Shown: positions 35,285 to 45,864, numbered from the stretch's first letter. The stretch is DNA of 64,000 nt from Cupriavidus necator A5-1 (GCF_000744095.1 NZ_JQLI01000008.1:1860001-1924000), one strand, 5' to 3'. A program made the numbers and translations. The notes: a model not told the origin generated them from the letters alone.

Positions 35285-35371
35285 TGGTGCGAGGGAGGGG
35301 ACTCGAACCCCTACACCATTGCTGGCGTCAGGACCTAAACCTGGTGCGTCTACCAATTTCGCCACCCTCGC
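35285..35371 (-). tRNA. tRNA-Leu (anticodon TAG)
   Basis: 87 bases on the minus strand including an encoded CCA. The acceptor GCGAGGG pairs with CCCTCGC, the anticodon stem CAGG/CCTG encloses TTTAGGT, a long variable arm follows as expected for leucine, and the T arm has GGTTCGAGTCC. No integrated element abuts it. Confidence 0.95.
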
Positions 35372-35436
35372 GGTCCTTGCGGCGCAGCCCGGGCGGGCGG
35401 CCGCGATGCTCGTTGGCGCGCGCCGGACAGGAAAGC

Positions 35437-35465
35437 AAAAAAGGCGGCTGGAACTGCCCGCCTTT
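35437..35465 (-). terminator. hairpin terminator upstream of tRNA-Leu
   Basis: Stem AAAGGCGG and CCGCCTTT with a 10-base loop; the run of six T residues follows on the minus strand, so it best stops leftward transcription before the tRNA-Leu. It could also work in the other direction less well. Confidence 0.65.
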
Positions 35466-35628
35466 CTTCTGTCCGCCGCTGCCGGCGCCCGGTGTCGTGT
35501 CGACCCATGCCTGCAGCGCAACGAGGCTGCGGATTGTAGCGCAAGGCGCCCCGGGAATCCAGCCCTGCCGGGAAGGCACGCCGGCGATTATATTGAGGGC
35601 TCACCAATGGCGCCGCCGTGCCCATCCC

Positions 35629-36012
35629 ATGCCCATGCCTTCGCTCCCTGTCCCGAACCTGACCGCTTTCCGCTGGCGCCTGCTCTTCTGGGCGTGCGCG
35701 ACGGCCGTGCTGGTGCTCTCGCTGATGCCGCCAACGCAGCACCTGCCAACCACGGGCTGGGACAAGACCAACCATCTGCTGGCGTTCGTGGTGCTGGCGG
35801 TGCTGGGACGGCGCGCCTATGCCGGCCATGGCCCGGCCGTGCTGCTGGCACTGGTGGCCTACGGCGGGCTGATCGAGTTGCTGCAGGGGCTGACCGCCTA
35901 CCGCGAGGCGGACTGGGTGGACCTGCTGGCCGACAGCGTCGGCGTGGCTGCCGGGTGCGCGCTGGACTGGCTCGCGCGCAGCCGGGCGCGGCGCGGACCG
36001 CTGGCGCGGTAG
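35629..36012 (+). CDS. VanZ-like membrane protein
   Basis: 127 residues with four predicted helices. The family pattern is visible: LSLMPPTQHLPTTGWDKTNHLLAFVVLAVLG reduced to the core motif W-D-K-x-N-H-x-x-A-F, and later LIELLQGLTAYREADWVDLLADSVG, in which EADWxDxxAD is characteristic. Function in Gram-negatives is unknown; VanZ proteins of Gram-positives affect glycopeptide resistance. The start at 35629 is preferred because upstream codons are not protein-like; a second ATG at 35635 is an alternative. It converges with rlmJ, with 12 bases between the stops. Confidence 0.85.
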   Translation: MPMPSLPVPNLTAFRWRLLFWACATAVLVLSLMPPTQHLPTTGWDKTNHLLAFVVLAVLGRRAYAGHGPAVLLALVAYGGLIELLQGLTAYREADWVDLLADSVGVAAGCALDWLARSRARRGPLAR

Positions 36013-36024
36013 GCAAGGGTCGCC

Positions 36025-36882
36025 TCAGCTCTCCCCGGCTTCCAGCGTGAACGTCGCGCCGCCGTCCTGGCCGAGCAGGTCGACCAGCACCGGCATGGCC
36101 TGCTGCAGCGATTCCTTCAGGCGCCACGGCGGGTTGACGATAAACATGCCGCTGCCGTGCAGGCCGAGGCCGCCCTCGACCGGATGCCTGACGGTCAGCG
36201 CTACATGCAGCCAGCTCTTGAGCGGCAGGCTCTTCAGCTGCACCGGCAGCTGCAGCGATTCGCGCCGCTGCACCTGCGGGTACCAGACCGCGTAGACGCC
36301 GGTGGCAAAGCGCTCTAGCCCGTCGCGCACGGTCTGGACCGTGCGGGCGTAGTCCTGCTTGTCTTCGTAGGAAGGATCGACCAGCACCAGCGCGCGCCGC
36401 GGCGGCGGCGGCAGGATCGCCTTGATGCCGCCGAAGCCATCGCCGTCATACAGCATCACGCGGCGGCCGGCGCCGCGGAAGTTGTCGCGCAGCACCTGGA
36501 TTTCGGTGCTGTGCAGCTCGAACAGCCGCAGGCGGTCCTGGTCGCGCAGCATCTGCCAGGCCAGCCAGGGTGAGCCAGGGTAGTGGCGCAGGTTGCCGTC
36601 GGGGTTCAGCGCGCGGACCTGGTCGAGGTATTCGCCCAGCATCGGCGGCAGCGCGGTGCCGCTGGCCTCGGCCTGCCACAGGCGTGAAATGCCGGTTTCG
36701 AACTCGGCTTTCTTTTGCGCATAGGCATGGTCCAGCGTGTAGAGTCCGGCGCCGGCGTGGGTGTCGATGTACCAGAACGCCTTGTCCTTCTGCGCCAGGT
36801 GCTCCAGCAGCTGCACTACGACGGCGTGTTTGAGGACATCGGCATGGTTGCCGGCATGGAAGGCGTGACGGTAGCTGAGCAT
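36025..36882 (-). CDS. rlmJ: 23S rRNA (adenine-2030-N6)-methyltransferase RlmJ
   Basis: 285 residues. Modifies A2030 of 23S rRNA with S-adenosylmethionine. The N-terminal signature MLSYRHAFHAGNHADVLKH fixes the start at 36882 rather than 36900. A SAM-binding part appears with WYIDTHAGAGLYTLD, and the catalytic tetrapeptide is DPSYED where enterobacterial RlmJ has DPPYE; Pro-to-Ser there is an acceptable N6-methyltransferase variant. The C-terminal NPPW motif is also present. It is divergent from mnmC, a tRNA-modifying enzyme, with about 140 bases between the starts. Confidence 0.93.
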   Translation of the reverse strand: MLSYRHAFHAGNHADVLKHAVVVQLLEHLAQKDKAFWYIDTHAGAGLYTLDHAYAQKKAEFETGISRLWQAEASGTALPPMLGEYLDQVRALNPDGNLRHYPGSPWLAWQMLRDQDRLRLFELHSTEIQVLRDNFRGAGRRVMLYDGDGFGGIKAILPPPPRRALVLVDPSYEDKQDYARTVQTVRDGLERFATGVYAVWYPQVQRRESLQLPVQLKSLPLKSWLHVALTVRHPVEGGLGLHGSGMFIVNPPWRLKESLQQAMPVLVDLLGQDGGATFTLEAGES

Positions 36883-37023
36883 GGTGGAGCGGGGCGCCAT
36901 TACAGCGCAAAATCAGGGCGCAGGGCGGTGCGGTCTGCGGGAAGGCCGCTATGCTACCATCCGCCGCGAGTTGCCCCCTCCACGTCCCGGCGAATCCGCC
37001 CGGACATTTTGCTTCTGTATTCC

Positions 37024-38997
37024 ATGCCGCGCGCACTCGAGCCCGCCGAGCCCATCCTCTCCGCCGAAGGCACCCCGTATTCCCCCCGCTACGACGACGT
37101 CTACCACAGCACCGAAGGCGGGCTGGCGCAGGCCGCCCATGTCTTCCTCGGCGGCAATGCGCTGCCGCAGGCGTGGGCAGGCAAGCGCCAGTTCGTCATC
37201 GTCGAGAGCGGCTTCGGCCAGGGGCTGAATTTCCTGGCGACCTGGCAGGCCTGGCGCGACGATCCGCAGCGCTGCGGCACGCTGCATTTCGTGTCGATCG
37301 AAAAACACCCGTTTACCCGCGAGGGGCTGGCGCAGCTGCATGCCGGCCTCGACGGGCTGCAGCCGCTGGCGCAGGCGTTGCAGGCGCAGTGGCCGTTGGC
37401 GCTGCCGGGCCTGCACCGGCTGGCCTTCGACGACGGGCGGATGGTGCTGACGCTGGCGCTGGGCGACGCGGAGCAGATGCTGCCGCGGCTGGTGGCAGGG
37501 GCCGATGCCTTCTACCCGGACGGCTTCTCGCCCGCGCGCAATGCCGACATGTGGTCACCGGCAGTGTTTCGCGGCCTGGCACGGCTGGCGCGGCCCGGCG
37601 CATCGCTGGCCACGTACACGGCGGCCGGATTCGTGCGGCGCGGGCTCAGGGAAGTGGGTTTCGAGGTCAGCAAGGCACCGGGCTTCGGCGGCAAGCGCGA
37701 CATGACGGTGGCGCAGTTCCGTCCGCGATGGAAGTCGCGCCGCCACGCGCCGCCGCTGGCGGGCCAATGGCCGCAGCGGCATGCCATCGTGATTGGCGCG
37801 GGGCTTGCCGGCTGTGCCGTGACCGAGCGGCTGGCCGCACGCGGCTGGCACGTGACCTTGTTCGATGCCCACGGCGGGCCGGCGCGCCAGACCTCGGCGC
37901 ATCGCGCCGCGGCCATGCATGCGCACCTGTCCGCGGACGACGGCCTGCTGTCGCGGCTCTCCCGCGCCGGCAACCAATACGCGCTGCGCGCCTGGGCGGC
38001 GCTGGCCGAGGCCGGGCACCCGGTCGGCTGGCATGGCTGCGGCGTGCTGCAGATCGGCGAGGATGAAGCCGAGGGCGAGGCACAGCGCGCCGCGCTGGCG
38101 GCGATGGGCCTGCCGGAGTCGTTCGTGCGCTGGATGGGCGCCAAAGAGGCCGCCGCGTCGCACCGGGCGGGCGTGCCGCGCGGCGGCCTGTGGTTCCCGG
38201 GCGGCGGCTGGGTGGCGCCCCCGGACATCTGCGCCGCGCAGCTGGCGCGAGCAGGTGATGCGGTCACGGCCAAGTATGGCTGCAGGGTGGCGTCGATTGC
38301 ACGCGTCGGCGAGCAATGGCAGGCGATGGACGCTGACGGCACCGTGCTGGCGTCGGCACCCGTGCTTGTGCTGGCCAGTGCATACGAAGCGCAGCAACTG
38401 CTGCCCAGGCAGCATTGGACCATACGCCGCGTGCGCGGCCAGCTCACCACACTGCCGCCGGCGCAGGTCGATGCAATCGGCGCCTGGCCGGACTGCGTGG
38501 TAACCGGCGCTGGCTACCTGCTGCCGCGTGCGGCCGACGGTACCGGCCGCGTCGGCTCCAGCTACGATGCCGACGAAGGCCCGCTGGTGGAGCGCCCGGA
38601 AGTCCACGCCGCCAACCTGGCGCGGCTGGCCGGGCTGCTGCCGCGGCAGGCGGACGTGGTGGCCGGCATCGATCCCGCAACGCTCACCGGCTATGTGGGC
38701 GTGCGTACGGTATCGCACAACCGGCTGCCGCTGATCGGCCCGGTGCCCGACGAGGCTGCCGCGCTGGCACACGCCGCGTCGCTGCGCGGCGCGCACCTGC
38801 GCGACCTGCCGCGCATGCCGGGGCTGTACGCGGCCCTTGCCTATGGGTCGCGCGGCCTCACCTGGTCCGCGCTGGGTGGCGAACTGCTGGCCAGCCAGAT
38901 CGAGGGCGAGCCGCTGCCGCTGGAGTCCGACCTGGCCGATGCCGTGGATCCGGCACGCCTGCTCCTGCGTGCCCTGCGGCACGGGCAGGCGGGATAG
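37024..38997 (+). CDS. mnmC: bifunctional tRNA 5-methylaminomethyl-2-thiouridine biosynthesis protein MnmC
   Basis: 657 residues carrying both activities that finish the mnm5s2U wobble base. The N-terminal methyltransferase (about 1-240) shows YHSTEGGLAQAAHVFL, the SAM loop ESGFGQGLNFLATW and YPDGFSPARNADMWS. The C-terminal FAD-dependent oxidoreductase (about 255-650) starts with the dinucleotide fold VIGAGLAGCAVTERLAARGW and includes TGYVGVRTVSHNRLPLIGP. Start ATG 37024 fits the family N-terminus; the frame runs open far upstream but antisense to rlmJ. GC-rich throughout, no sign of transfer. Confidence 0.94.
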   Translation: MPRALEPAEPILSAEGTPYSPRYDDVYHSTEGGLAQAAHVFLGGNALPQAWAGKRQFVIVESGFGQGLNFLATWQAWRDDPQRCGTLHFVSIEKHPFTREGLAQLHAGLDGLQPLAQALQAQWPLALPGLHRLAFDDGRMVLTLALGDAEQMLPRLVAGADAFYPDGFSPARNADMWSPAVFRGLARLARPGASLATYTAAGFVRRGLREVGFEVSKAPGFGGKRDMTVAQFRPRWKSRRHAPPLAGQWPQRHAIVIGAGLAGCAVTERLAARGWHVTLFDAHGGPARQTSAHRAAAMHAHLSADDGLLSRLSRAGNQYALRAWAALAEAGHPVGWHGCGVLQIGEDEAEGEAQRAALAAMGLPESFVRWMGAKEAAASHRAGVPRGGLWFPGGGWVAPPDICAAQLARAGDAVTAKYGCRVASIARVGEQWQAMDADGTVLASAPVLVLASAYEAQQLLPRQHWTIRRVRGQLTTLPPAQVDAIGAWPDCVVTGAGYLLPRAADGTGRVGSSYDADEGPLVERPEVHAANLARLAGLLPRQADVVAGIDPATLTGYVGVRTVSHNRLPLIGPVPDEAAALAHAASLRGAHLRDLPRMPGLYAALAYGSRGLTWSALGGELLASQIEGEPLPLESDLADAVDPARLLLRALRHGQAG

Positions 38998-39217
38998 TGG
39001 CAAGCCGTCCGGCAGTGCAGTTCCATGCCCGTTTCGGGTAAAAACTGCCGGAAGCGAACGAAAACCGTGCGATAATGTTTGTTTTCCGTTTGCGCGGAGC
39101 TTTCCGTACGCCGGTGGCATGGCCTGGGCGAATCGCCAGTGCCGCAACGCCGGCCGGTATGCGCGCAAGCAGTAGCACCTACGAACACAACTACATTTCT
39201 GGATTGGATCTACGACC

Positions 39218-40573
39218 ATGTCGAACGTGATTGAGAACCTCGGCAAGCTGGACCGCAAGGTGACCCTGGCCATCCCCAAGGCCGAAGTGGAAAAGGAAAA
39301 GCAGGAGCGCCTGGTTCGCCTGTCGAAGACCGTGAAGATGTCGGGCTTCCGTCCGGGCAAGGTGCCGATGAAGATGGTCGAGAAGCAGTACGGCCAGCAG
39401 GTCGAGTTCGAGGTGCGCTTCGACAAGGCCGCGCGCAAGTTCTTCGACATCACCAAGGAGCAGGACGTCAAGGTTGCCGGCCAGCCCAAGTTCGAGGTCA
39501 AGACCGAAGGCGTGGGCGAGGACGAAGTCGCGTTCGACGCCATGTTCGAGGTGTACCCGGAAGTGACCATCGGCGACCTGGCTGCTGCCGAGGTGACCCG
39601 CACCACCACTGAAATCACCGATGCCGAAGTCGACAAGACTATCGACATCCTGCGCAAGCAGCGCGTGCACTACCACACCCGCGGCGAAGCCGGCGAGCAT
39701 GGCGACGGCGGTGCCGACGTCGCCGCCCAGAACGGCGACCGCGTGACGCTGGACTTCGTCGGCAAGATCGAAGGTGAAGAGTTCGCCGGCGGCAAGGCCG
39801 AGGACTTCCCGTTCGTGCTGGGCGAAGGCCGCATGCTGCCCGAGTTCGAGCAGGCCGCGCTGGGCCTGAAGGTCGGCGAAAGCAAGACCTTCCCGCTGGC
39901 CTTCCCGGCCGACTATCACGGCAAGGAAGTGGCGGGCAAGACCGCCGAGTTCACGGTGACCCTGAAGAAGATCGAGTGGGCCCACCTGCCGGAAGTCAAC
40001 GAAGCCTTTGCCAAGTCGCTGGGCATCGCCGACGGCAGCGTCGAGAAGATGCGCGCCGACATCCGCGAAAACCTCGAGCGCGAAGTGAAGCGCCGTACGC
40101 ATTCCATGCTGAAGGACCAGGTCATGGAAGCGCTGCTGAAGGCCAGCGAGCTGGACGTGCCCAAGGCCCTGATCGAGCAGGACCAGGAGCGCCTGGTCGA
40201 GATGGCCCGCCGCGACCTGGAACAGCGTGGCATGCCGAACGCCAAGGACATGCCGATCCCCGCTGAAATGTTCGCGCAGCAGGCCGAGCGCCGCGTCAAG
40301 CTGGGCCTGATCCTGGCCGAGATCGTCAAGGCCAACGGCCTGGAAGCCAAGGCTGACCAGATCAAGGCTGAGATCGAGGACTTCGCCAAGAGCTACGAAG
40401 ACCCGAAGGAAGTCATGCGCTGGTACTACGGCGACCAGCAGCGCCTGGCCGAAATGGAAGCCTACGTGCTCGAAAACAACGTGGTAAATTTCGTGTGCGA
40501 CAAGGCCAAGGTCACCGACAAGAAGGTGTCCTTCGAGGAACTCACCGCCGAAGGCAACCAGCAACAAGCCTGA
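39218..40573 (+). CDS. tig: trigger factor (ribosome-associated chaperone)
   Basis: 451 residues. Holds and folds nascent chains at the ribosome exit tunnel. The ribosome-binding loop GFRPGKVP is at residues 43-50, as in E. coli. An FKBP-type prolyl isomerase domain lies at about 160-245 (GDRVTLDFVGKIEGEEFAGG, LPEFEQAALGLKVGESK), and the helical C-terminal arms follow. An insert rich in Gly, Glu and His (about 153-167) precedes the isomerase domain. It is the first gene of the proteostasis block, followed by clpP after 103 bases. Codon use is strongly biased, as for a highly expressed gene. Confidence 0.97.
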   Translation: MSNVIENLGKLDRKVTLAIPKAEVEKEKQERLVRLSKTVKMSGFRPGKVPMKMVEKQYGQQVEFEVRFDKAARKFFDITKEQDVKVAGQPKFEVKTEGVGEDEVAFDAMFEVYPEVTIGDLAAAEVTRTTTEITDAEVDKTIDILRKQRVHYHTRGEAGEHGDGGADVAAQNGDRVTLDFVGKIEGEEFAGGKAEDFPFVLGEGRMLPEFEQAALGLKVGESKTFPLAFPADYHGKEVAGKTAEFTVTLKKIEWAHLPEVNEAFAKSLGIADGSVEKMRADIRENLEREVKRRTHSMLKDQVMEALLKASELDVPKALIEQDQERLVEMARRDLEQRGMPNAKDMPIPAEMFAQQAERRVKLGLILAEIVKANGLEAKADQIKAEIEDFAKSYEDPKEVMRWYYGDQQRLAEMEAYVLENNVVNFVCDKAKVTDKKVSFEELTAEGNQQQA

Positions 40574-40676
40574 GGCCGGAGATGACCCGCCATCCCGCGC
40601 TGCGGCGCGGGGGTGGGCCGGTTCCACCGAGTTTTACAATCGGGCCTGTCATTCGACGAATCCATGGAGAACCTGC

Positions 40677-41327
40677 ATGACCCGCAATGATTTGCTTGAC
40701 CGTCTCGCCACCACGCAGGCTTCGGCACTGGATACCCAGGGCCTGGGGCTGGTGCCGATGGTCGTCGAGCAGTCCGGCCGGGGCGAGCGCGCCTATGACA
40801 TCTATTCGCGCCTGCTGAAGGAGCGCGTGGTGTTCATGGTGGGCGAGGTCAACGACCAGACCGCCAACCTGGTGGTGGCCCAGCTGCTGTTCCTCGAGAG
40901 CGAGAACCCCGACAAGGACGTGTCGCTTTACATCAACTCGCCGGGCGGTTCCGTATCGGCGGGGCTGGCGATCTACGACACCATGCAGTTCATCAAGCCC
41001 GACGTGTCCACGCTGTGCATGGGCATGGCGGCGAGCATGGGCGCCTTCCTGCTGGCGGCTGGCGCGAAAGGCAAGCGTTTCGCGCTGCCCAATTCGCGCA
41101 TCATGATCCACCAGCCGTTGGGCGGTGCGCGCGGCCAGGCCTCGGATATCGAGATCCAGGCCCGCGAGATCCTGTACCTGCGCGAGCGGCTCAACACCAT
41201 CCTGTCGGAAGTGACGGGCCAGCCGGTCGAGAAGATTGCCCGCGATACCGATCGCGACAACTTCATGAGCGGCGACCAGGCGGTGGATTACGGCCTGGTC
41301 GACAAGGTCATCGCCCGTCGCGGCTGA
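40677..41327 (+). CDS. clpP: ATP-dependent Clp protease proteolytic subunit ClpP
   Basis: 216 residues. Catalytic triad S120 (GMAASMG), H145 (MIHQPLGG) and D194 (TDRDNF), with the same 25- and 49-residue spacings as in E. coli. The N-terminal about 25 residues should be the processed propeptide. ATG 40677 has GGAGA 6 bases upstream. It forms the barrel degraded-protein chamber with ClpX, encoded next, or ClpA. A terminator at 41450-41474 separates it from clpX, so the two are not simply one transcript. Confidence 0.97.
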   Translation: MTRNDLLDRLATTQASALDTQGLGLVPMVVEQSGRGERAYDIYSRLLKERVVFMVGEVNDQTANLVVAQLLFLESENPDKDVSLYINSPGGSVSAGLAIYDTMQFIKPDVSTLCMGMAASMGAFLLAAGAKGKRFALPNSRIMIHQPLGGARGQASDIEIQAREILYLRERLNTILSEVTGQPVEKIARDTDRDNFMSGDQAVDYGLVDKVIARRG

Positions 41328-41449
41328 TTGATGCAGCGGGCCGCCGGGGCGCAACCCGCAGCGGCGGCCGCGCTGGCGTGCCGGGCAAGCCGTTTCGTAC
41401 GGCCGGCCGGGCGTTGCGGCATTGCCCCAAATGGCGAAGGCTACACCGG

Positions 41450-41474
41450 AACGAGGCCTCGTGCCTCGTTTTTT
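41450..41474 (+). terminator. rho-independent terminator after clpP
   Basis: AACGAGGC, a 5-base loop, GCCTCGTT and then four more T residues: an 8-bp stem with a T-run, about 120 bases past the clpP stop and 130 bases before clpX. Confidence 0.8.
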
Positions 41475-41602
41475 GCTTTTGCCCCACAGCCGGGGGGAAC
41501 CGCCGGTGGTGCCAATTGTTTTGGCGTATGATCCGTTTGAAGCGTATCGCCGGAGGAGCCTGTCGCCCCGCGGTGTGCGCACTGCAAAAGTGACTGATTC
41601 CT

Positions 41603-42880
<1,278 letters not shown>

Positions 42881-42936
42881 CGCGAGGCTGCCAGCGTGGT
42901 GAAGTGGTCAGGACCACACCGGCAGCAAGGCGGAAA

Positions 42937-42969
42937 GGCCGTTCGCGTAGAAGCGAGCGGCTTTTTTTT
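42937..42969 (+). terminator. rho-independent terminator after clpX
   Basis: GGCCGTTCGC, a 6-base loop, GCGAGCGGC and a run of eight T residues, located 56 bases past the clpX stop. It has a strong stem with one G-U pair. Confidence 0.9.
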
Positions 42970-43059
42970 CTTTATTCGACCGACGAGAAGGAGGAAACGC
43001 GGGTATGCTGTTTCAGAGGGGTCTGCAAGTGCAGGGAGCGGCATCTGCCTGCCTTGGCG

Positions 43060-43089
43060 AATCGATTGGCACGTATCTTGTAATCGATT
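43060..43089 (+). repeat. paired AATCGATT palindromes upstream of lon
   Basis: The 8-bp palindrome AATCGATT occurs at 43060-43067 and 43082-43089, 22 bp apart (two helical turns). The second copy lies between the -35 and -10 of the proposed lon promoter. Possible operator pair. Confidence 0.5.
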
Positions 43090-43104
43090 CGGGCGGCCCA
43101 ATTT
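43077..43104 (+). promoter_or_regulatory. heat-shock (sigma-32-like) promoter of lon
   Basis: CTTGTAA at 43077-43083, 13 bases, then CCCAATTT at 43097-43104. This resembles the RpoH consensus CTTGAAA and CCCCATNT with correct spacing. It is 30 bases upstream of the lon start. lon is heat-shock controlled in many proteobacteria. Pattern match by eye. Confidence 0.5.
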
Positions 43105-43134
43105 ACGCCTTAATAGACTGACTTGGGGAAAATG

Positions 43135-45546
43135 ATGTCCGGAACACAACTCCTCCCGGCCGAGCCGATTCGCCTGCCACTGTTGCCGCTGCGCGACGTG
43201 GTGGTGTTTCCGCACATGGTGATCCCGCTGTTCGTGGGACGCCCGAAGTCCATCAAGGCGCTTGAGACTGCGATGGAGGCGGGCAAGAGCATCATGCTCG
43301 TGGCCCAGAAGACGGCGGCCAAGGACGAGCCGACCGCCGACGACCTGTACGAGGTCGGCTGCATCGCCAATATCCTGCAAATGCTGAAGCTGCCCGACGG
43401 TACCGTGAAGGTGCTGGTCGAGGGTACGCAGCGCGCAAACATCCGCGAGGTGAGCGAGGACGAATCGCACTTCATGTGCGAAGCCGTGCCCGTGCCGCCC
43501 GCACCTGGCGAAAGCGCCGAGACCGAGGCCCTGCGCCGCGCGATCGTGTCGCAGTTCGACCAGTACGTGAAGCTCAACAAGAAGATCCCGCCGGAGATCC
43601 TGACCTCGCTGTCGGGCATCGACGAGGCAGGCCGCCTGGCGGATACCATCGCCGCGCACCTGCCGATCAAGCTCGAGCAGAAGCAGAAGATCCTGGAAAT
43701 GGTCAATGTGACCGAGCGCCTGGAAAGCCTGCTGTCGCAGCTCGAGGGCGAGATCGACATCCTTCAGGTCGAAAAGCGCATCCGTGGCCGCGTCAAGCGC
43801 CAGATGGAGAAGAGCCAGCGCGAGTACTACCTGAACGAGCAGGTCAAGGCCATCCAGAAGGAACTGGGCGAGGGCGAAGAAGGCGCGGACCTGGAAGAGC
43901 TCGACAAGCGCATCAAGGCTGCGCGCATGCCGAAGGAAGCCAAGAAGAAGGCCGACGCCGAATTCAAGAAGCTCAAGCTGATGTCGCCGATGTCGGCCGA
44001 GGCCACCGTCGTGCGCAACTACATCGACACGCTGGTGAACCTGCCGTGGCGCAAGAAGAGCAAGGTCAACAACGACCTGGCCAATGCCGAGCGCGTGCTG
44101 GATGAAGACCACTACGGCCTGGAGAAGGTCAAGGAACGCATTCTCGAGTACCTCGCGGTGCAACAGCGCGTGGACAAGGTGAAGGCGCCGATCCTGTGCC
44201 TGGTCGGGCCTCCCGGCGTGGGCAAGACCTCGCTCGGCCAGTCGGTGGCGCGCGCGACGAACCGCAAGTTCGTGCGCATGGCGCTGGGTGGCGTGCGTGA
44301 CGAGGCCGAGATCCGCGGCCACCGCAGGACCTACATCGGCTCGATGCCGGGCAAGATCCTGCAGAGCCTGTCCAAGGTCGGCGTGCGCAATCCGCTCTTC
44401 CTGCTCGACGAGATCGACAAGATGGGCATGGATTTCCGCGGCGATCCGTCGTCGGCGCTGCTCGAGGTGCTGGACCCGGAACAGAACCACACGTTCCAGG
44501 ACCACTACATCGAAGTGGACTTCGACCTGTCCGACGTGATGTTCGTGGCGACGTCGAATTCGCTCAACATCCCGCCGCCGCTGCTCGACCGTATGGAAGT
44601 GATCCGCCTGTCGGGTTACACCGAGGACGAGAAGGTCAATATCGCGCAGCGCTACCTGCTGCCCAAGCAGATCAAGAACAACGGTCTGAAGGCAGGCGAG
44701 ATCGAGGTTGCCGAAAGCGCGATCCGCGACATCATCCGCTACTACACGCGTGAAGCGGGTGTACGTTCGCTGGAACGCGAGGTGTCCAAGATCGCCCGCA
44801 AGGTGGTCAAGCTGCTGCTGCTGAAGAAGGAGTCGGGCACGATCAAGGTCGATTCCGAGAACCTGGACAAATTCCTGGGCGTGCGCAAGTACGACTTCGG
44901 CCTGGCCGGCAAGGAAAACCAGGTGGGCCAGGTGACCGGTCTGGCGTGGACCGAGGTGGGCGGCGACCTGCTGACCATCGAAGCCGCGATCATGCCGGGC
45001 AAGGGCAACATCACGCGCACCGGTTCGCTGGGCGATGTGATGAAGGAGTCGGTCGAGGCCGCACGTTCGGTGGTGCGTTCGCGGGCACGCCGCCTGGGCA
45101 TCACGGATGAGATGTTCGAGAAGCGCGACATCCACATCCACGTGCCCGAGGGCGCCACGCCCAAGGACGGTCCGTCGGCAGGCGGTGCCATGACCACGGC
45201 GCTGGTGTCGGTGCTGACCGGCATCCCGGTGCGCGCGGATGTCGCCATGACCGGCGAGATCACGCTGCGCGGCGAGGTGCTGCCGATCGGCGGCCTGAAG
45301 GAAAAGCTGCTGGCGGCCCACCGGGGCGGCATCAAGCTGGTGCTGATCCCGGAGGAAAACGTCAAGGACCTGGCCGAGATCCCCGACAACGTGAAGAACG
45401 CCATCGAGATCGTGCCGGTCCGCTGGATCGACAAGGTGCTGGAACTGGCGCTCGAGCGCAAGCCCGAGGCGTTGCCGGATGAAGATGCCAAGCCCGCCGA
45501 GGTGGCGGACAAGGCTACGGCCAAGGTCGAGCGTCTGCATCACTGA
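43135..45546 (+). CDS. lon: ATP-dependent protease Lon
   Basis: 803 residues from ATG 43135 (MSGTQLLPAEP), chosen because GGGGA lies about 8 bases upstream; ATG 43132 and TTG 43123 are in-frame alternatives. N-terminal substrate domain (about 10-300), AAA+ domain with Walker A GPPGVGKTSLGQSV (about 360) and Walker B LFLLDEIDKMG, then the protease domain with the Ser-Lys dyad: Ser in KDGPSAGGAMTT near 680 and Lys in GGLKEKLLAAHRGG near 720. Degrades misfolded and regulatory proteins as a hexamer. It has its own heat-shock-like promoter and terminator. Confidence 0.98.
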   Translation: MSGTQLLPAEPIRLPLLPLRDVVVFPHMVIPLFVGRPKSIKALETAMEAGKSIMLVAQKTAAKDEPTADDLYEVGCIANILQMLKLPDGTVKVLVEGTQRANIREVSEDESHFMCEAVPVPPAPGESAETEALRRAIVSQFDQYVKLNKKIPPEILTSLSGIDEAGRLADTIAAHLPIKLEQKQKILEMVNVTERLESLLSQLEGEIDILQVEKRIRGRVKRQMEKSQREYYLNEQVKAIQKELGEGEEGADLEELDKRIKAARMPKEAKKKADAEFKKLKLMSPMSAEATVVRNYIDTLVNLPWRKKSKVNNDLANAERVLDEDHYGLEKVKERILEYLAVQQRVDKVKAPILCLVGPPGVGKTSLGQSVARATNRKFVRMALGGVRDEAEIRGHRRTYIGSMPGKILQSLSKVGVRNPLFLLDEIDKMGMDFRGDPSSALLEVLDPEQNHTFQDHYIEVDFDLSDVMFVATSNSLNIPPPLLDRMEVIRLSGYTEDEKVNIAQRYLLPKQIKNNGLKAGEIEVAESAIRDIIRYYTREAGVRSLEREVSKIARKVVKLLLLKKESGTIKVDSENLDKFLGVRKYDFGLAGKENQVGQVTGLAWTEVGGDLLTIEAAIMPGKGNITRTGSLGDVMKESVEAARSVVRSRARRLGITDEMFEKRDIHIHVPEGATPKDGPSAGGAMTTALVSVLTGIPVRADVAMTGEITLRGEVLPIGGLKEKLLAAHRGGIKLVLIPEENVKDLAEIPDNVKNAIEIVPVRWIDKVLELALERKPEALPDEDAKPAEVADKATAKVERLHH

Positions 45547-45569
45547 CCTCGGCTTAGCCGCATGAAGGA

Positions 45570-45607
45570 AACGCCGCAGGGCAGCGATGCCCCGCGGCGT
45601 TTTTTTT
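45570..45607 (+). terminator. rho-independent terminator after lon
   Basis: AACGCCGC pairs with GCGGCGTT across a loop that has its own GGGC/GCCC pairing, followed by a T-run reaching 45607. It is 24 bases past the lon stop. Confidence 0.85.
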
Positions 45608-45620
45608 GCATGCGCAGGTC

Positions 45621-45647
45621 TTGGCAAACCGAAATCACCTGTATTAC
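45621..45647 (+). promoter_or_regulatory. possible promoter of the tRNA-Val/tRNA-Asp unit
   Basis: TTGGCA at 45621-45626 and TATTAC at 45642-45647, 15 bases apart (one or two short of ideal). It lies between the lon terminator and tRNA-Val, about 90 bases before the tRNA. Confidence 0.35.
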
Positions 45648-45737
45648 ACTTGCGCCCTCGCAACGCAAACCACGGCATCTGCCGCGAGGTGCGAAGCGAC
45701 AAGCAACCTGCAGGCAGCCAGCCTGCGATGGTCGAGC

Positions 45738-45813
45738 GGGTGCTTAGCTCAGCTGGTAGAGCGGCGCCCTTACAAGGCGTAGGTCGGGGGTTCGAGCCCC
45801 TCAGCACCCACCA
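45738..45813 (+). tRNA. tRNA-Val (anticodon TAC)
   Basis: 76 bases with encoded CCA. Acceptor GGGTGCT with AGCACCC, D arm GCTCAGCTGGTAGAGC, anticodon loop CTTACAA giving TAC, T arm GGTTCGAGCC. The first gene of a two-tRNA unit. Confidence 0.96.
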
Positions 45814-45864
45814 CCGCTCCCCATCGCAAGGCGCGGCAGCACGCTGGCAGGAAGCGCCGACAAA

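Noticed and set aside
35285..35371. tRNA-Leu as an integration site of a mobile island
   Set aside because: No integrase, no direct repeat of the tRNA 3' end and ordinary flanking genes on both sides.
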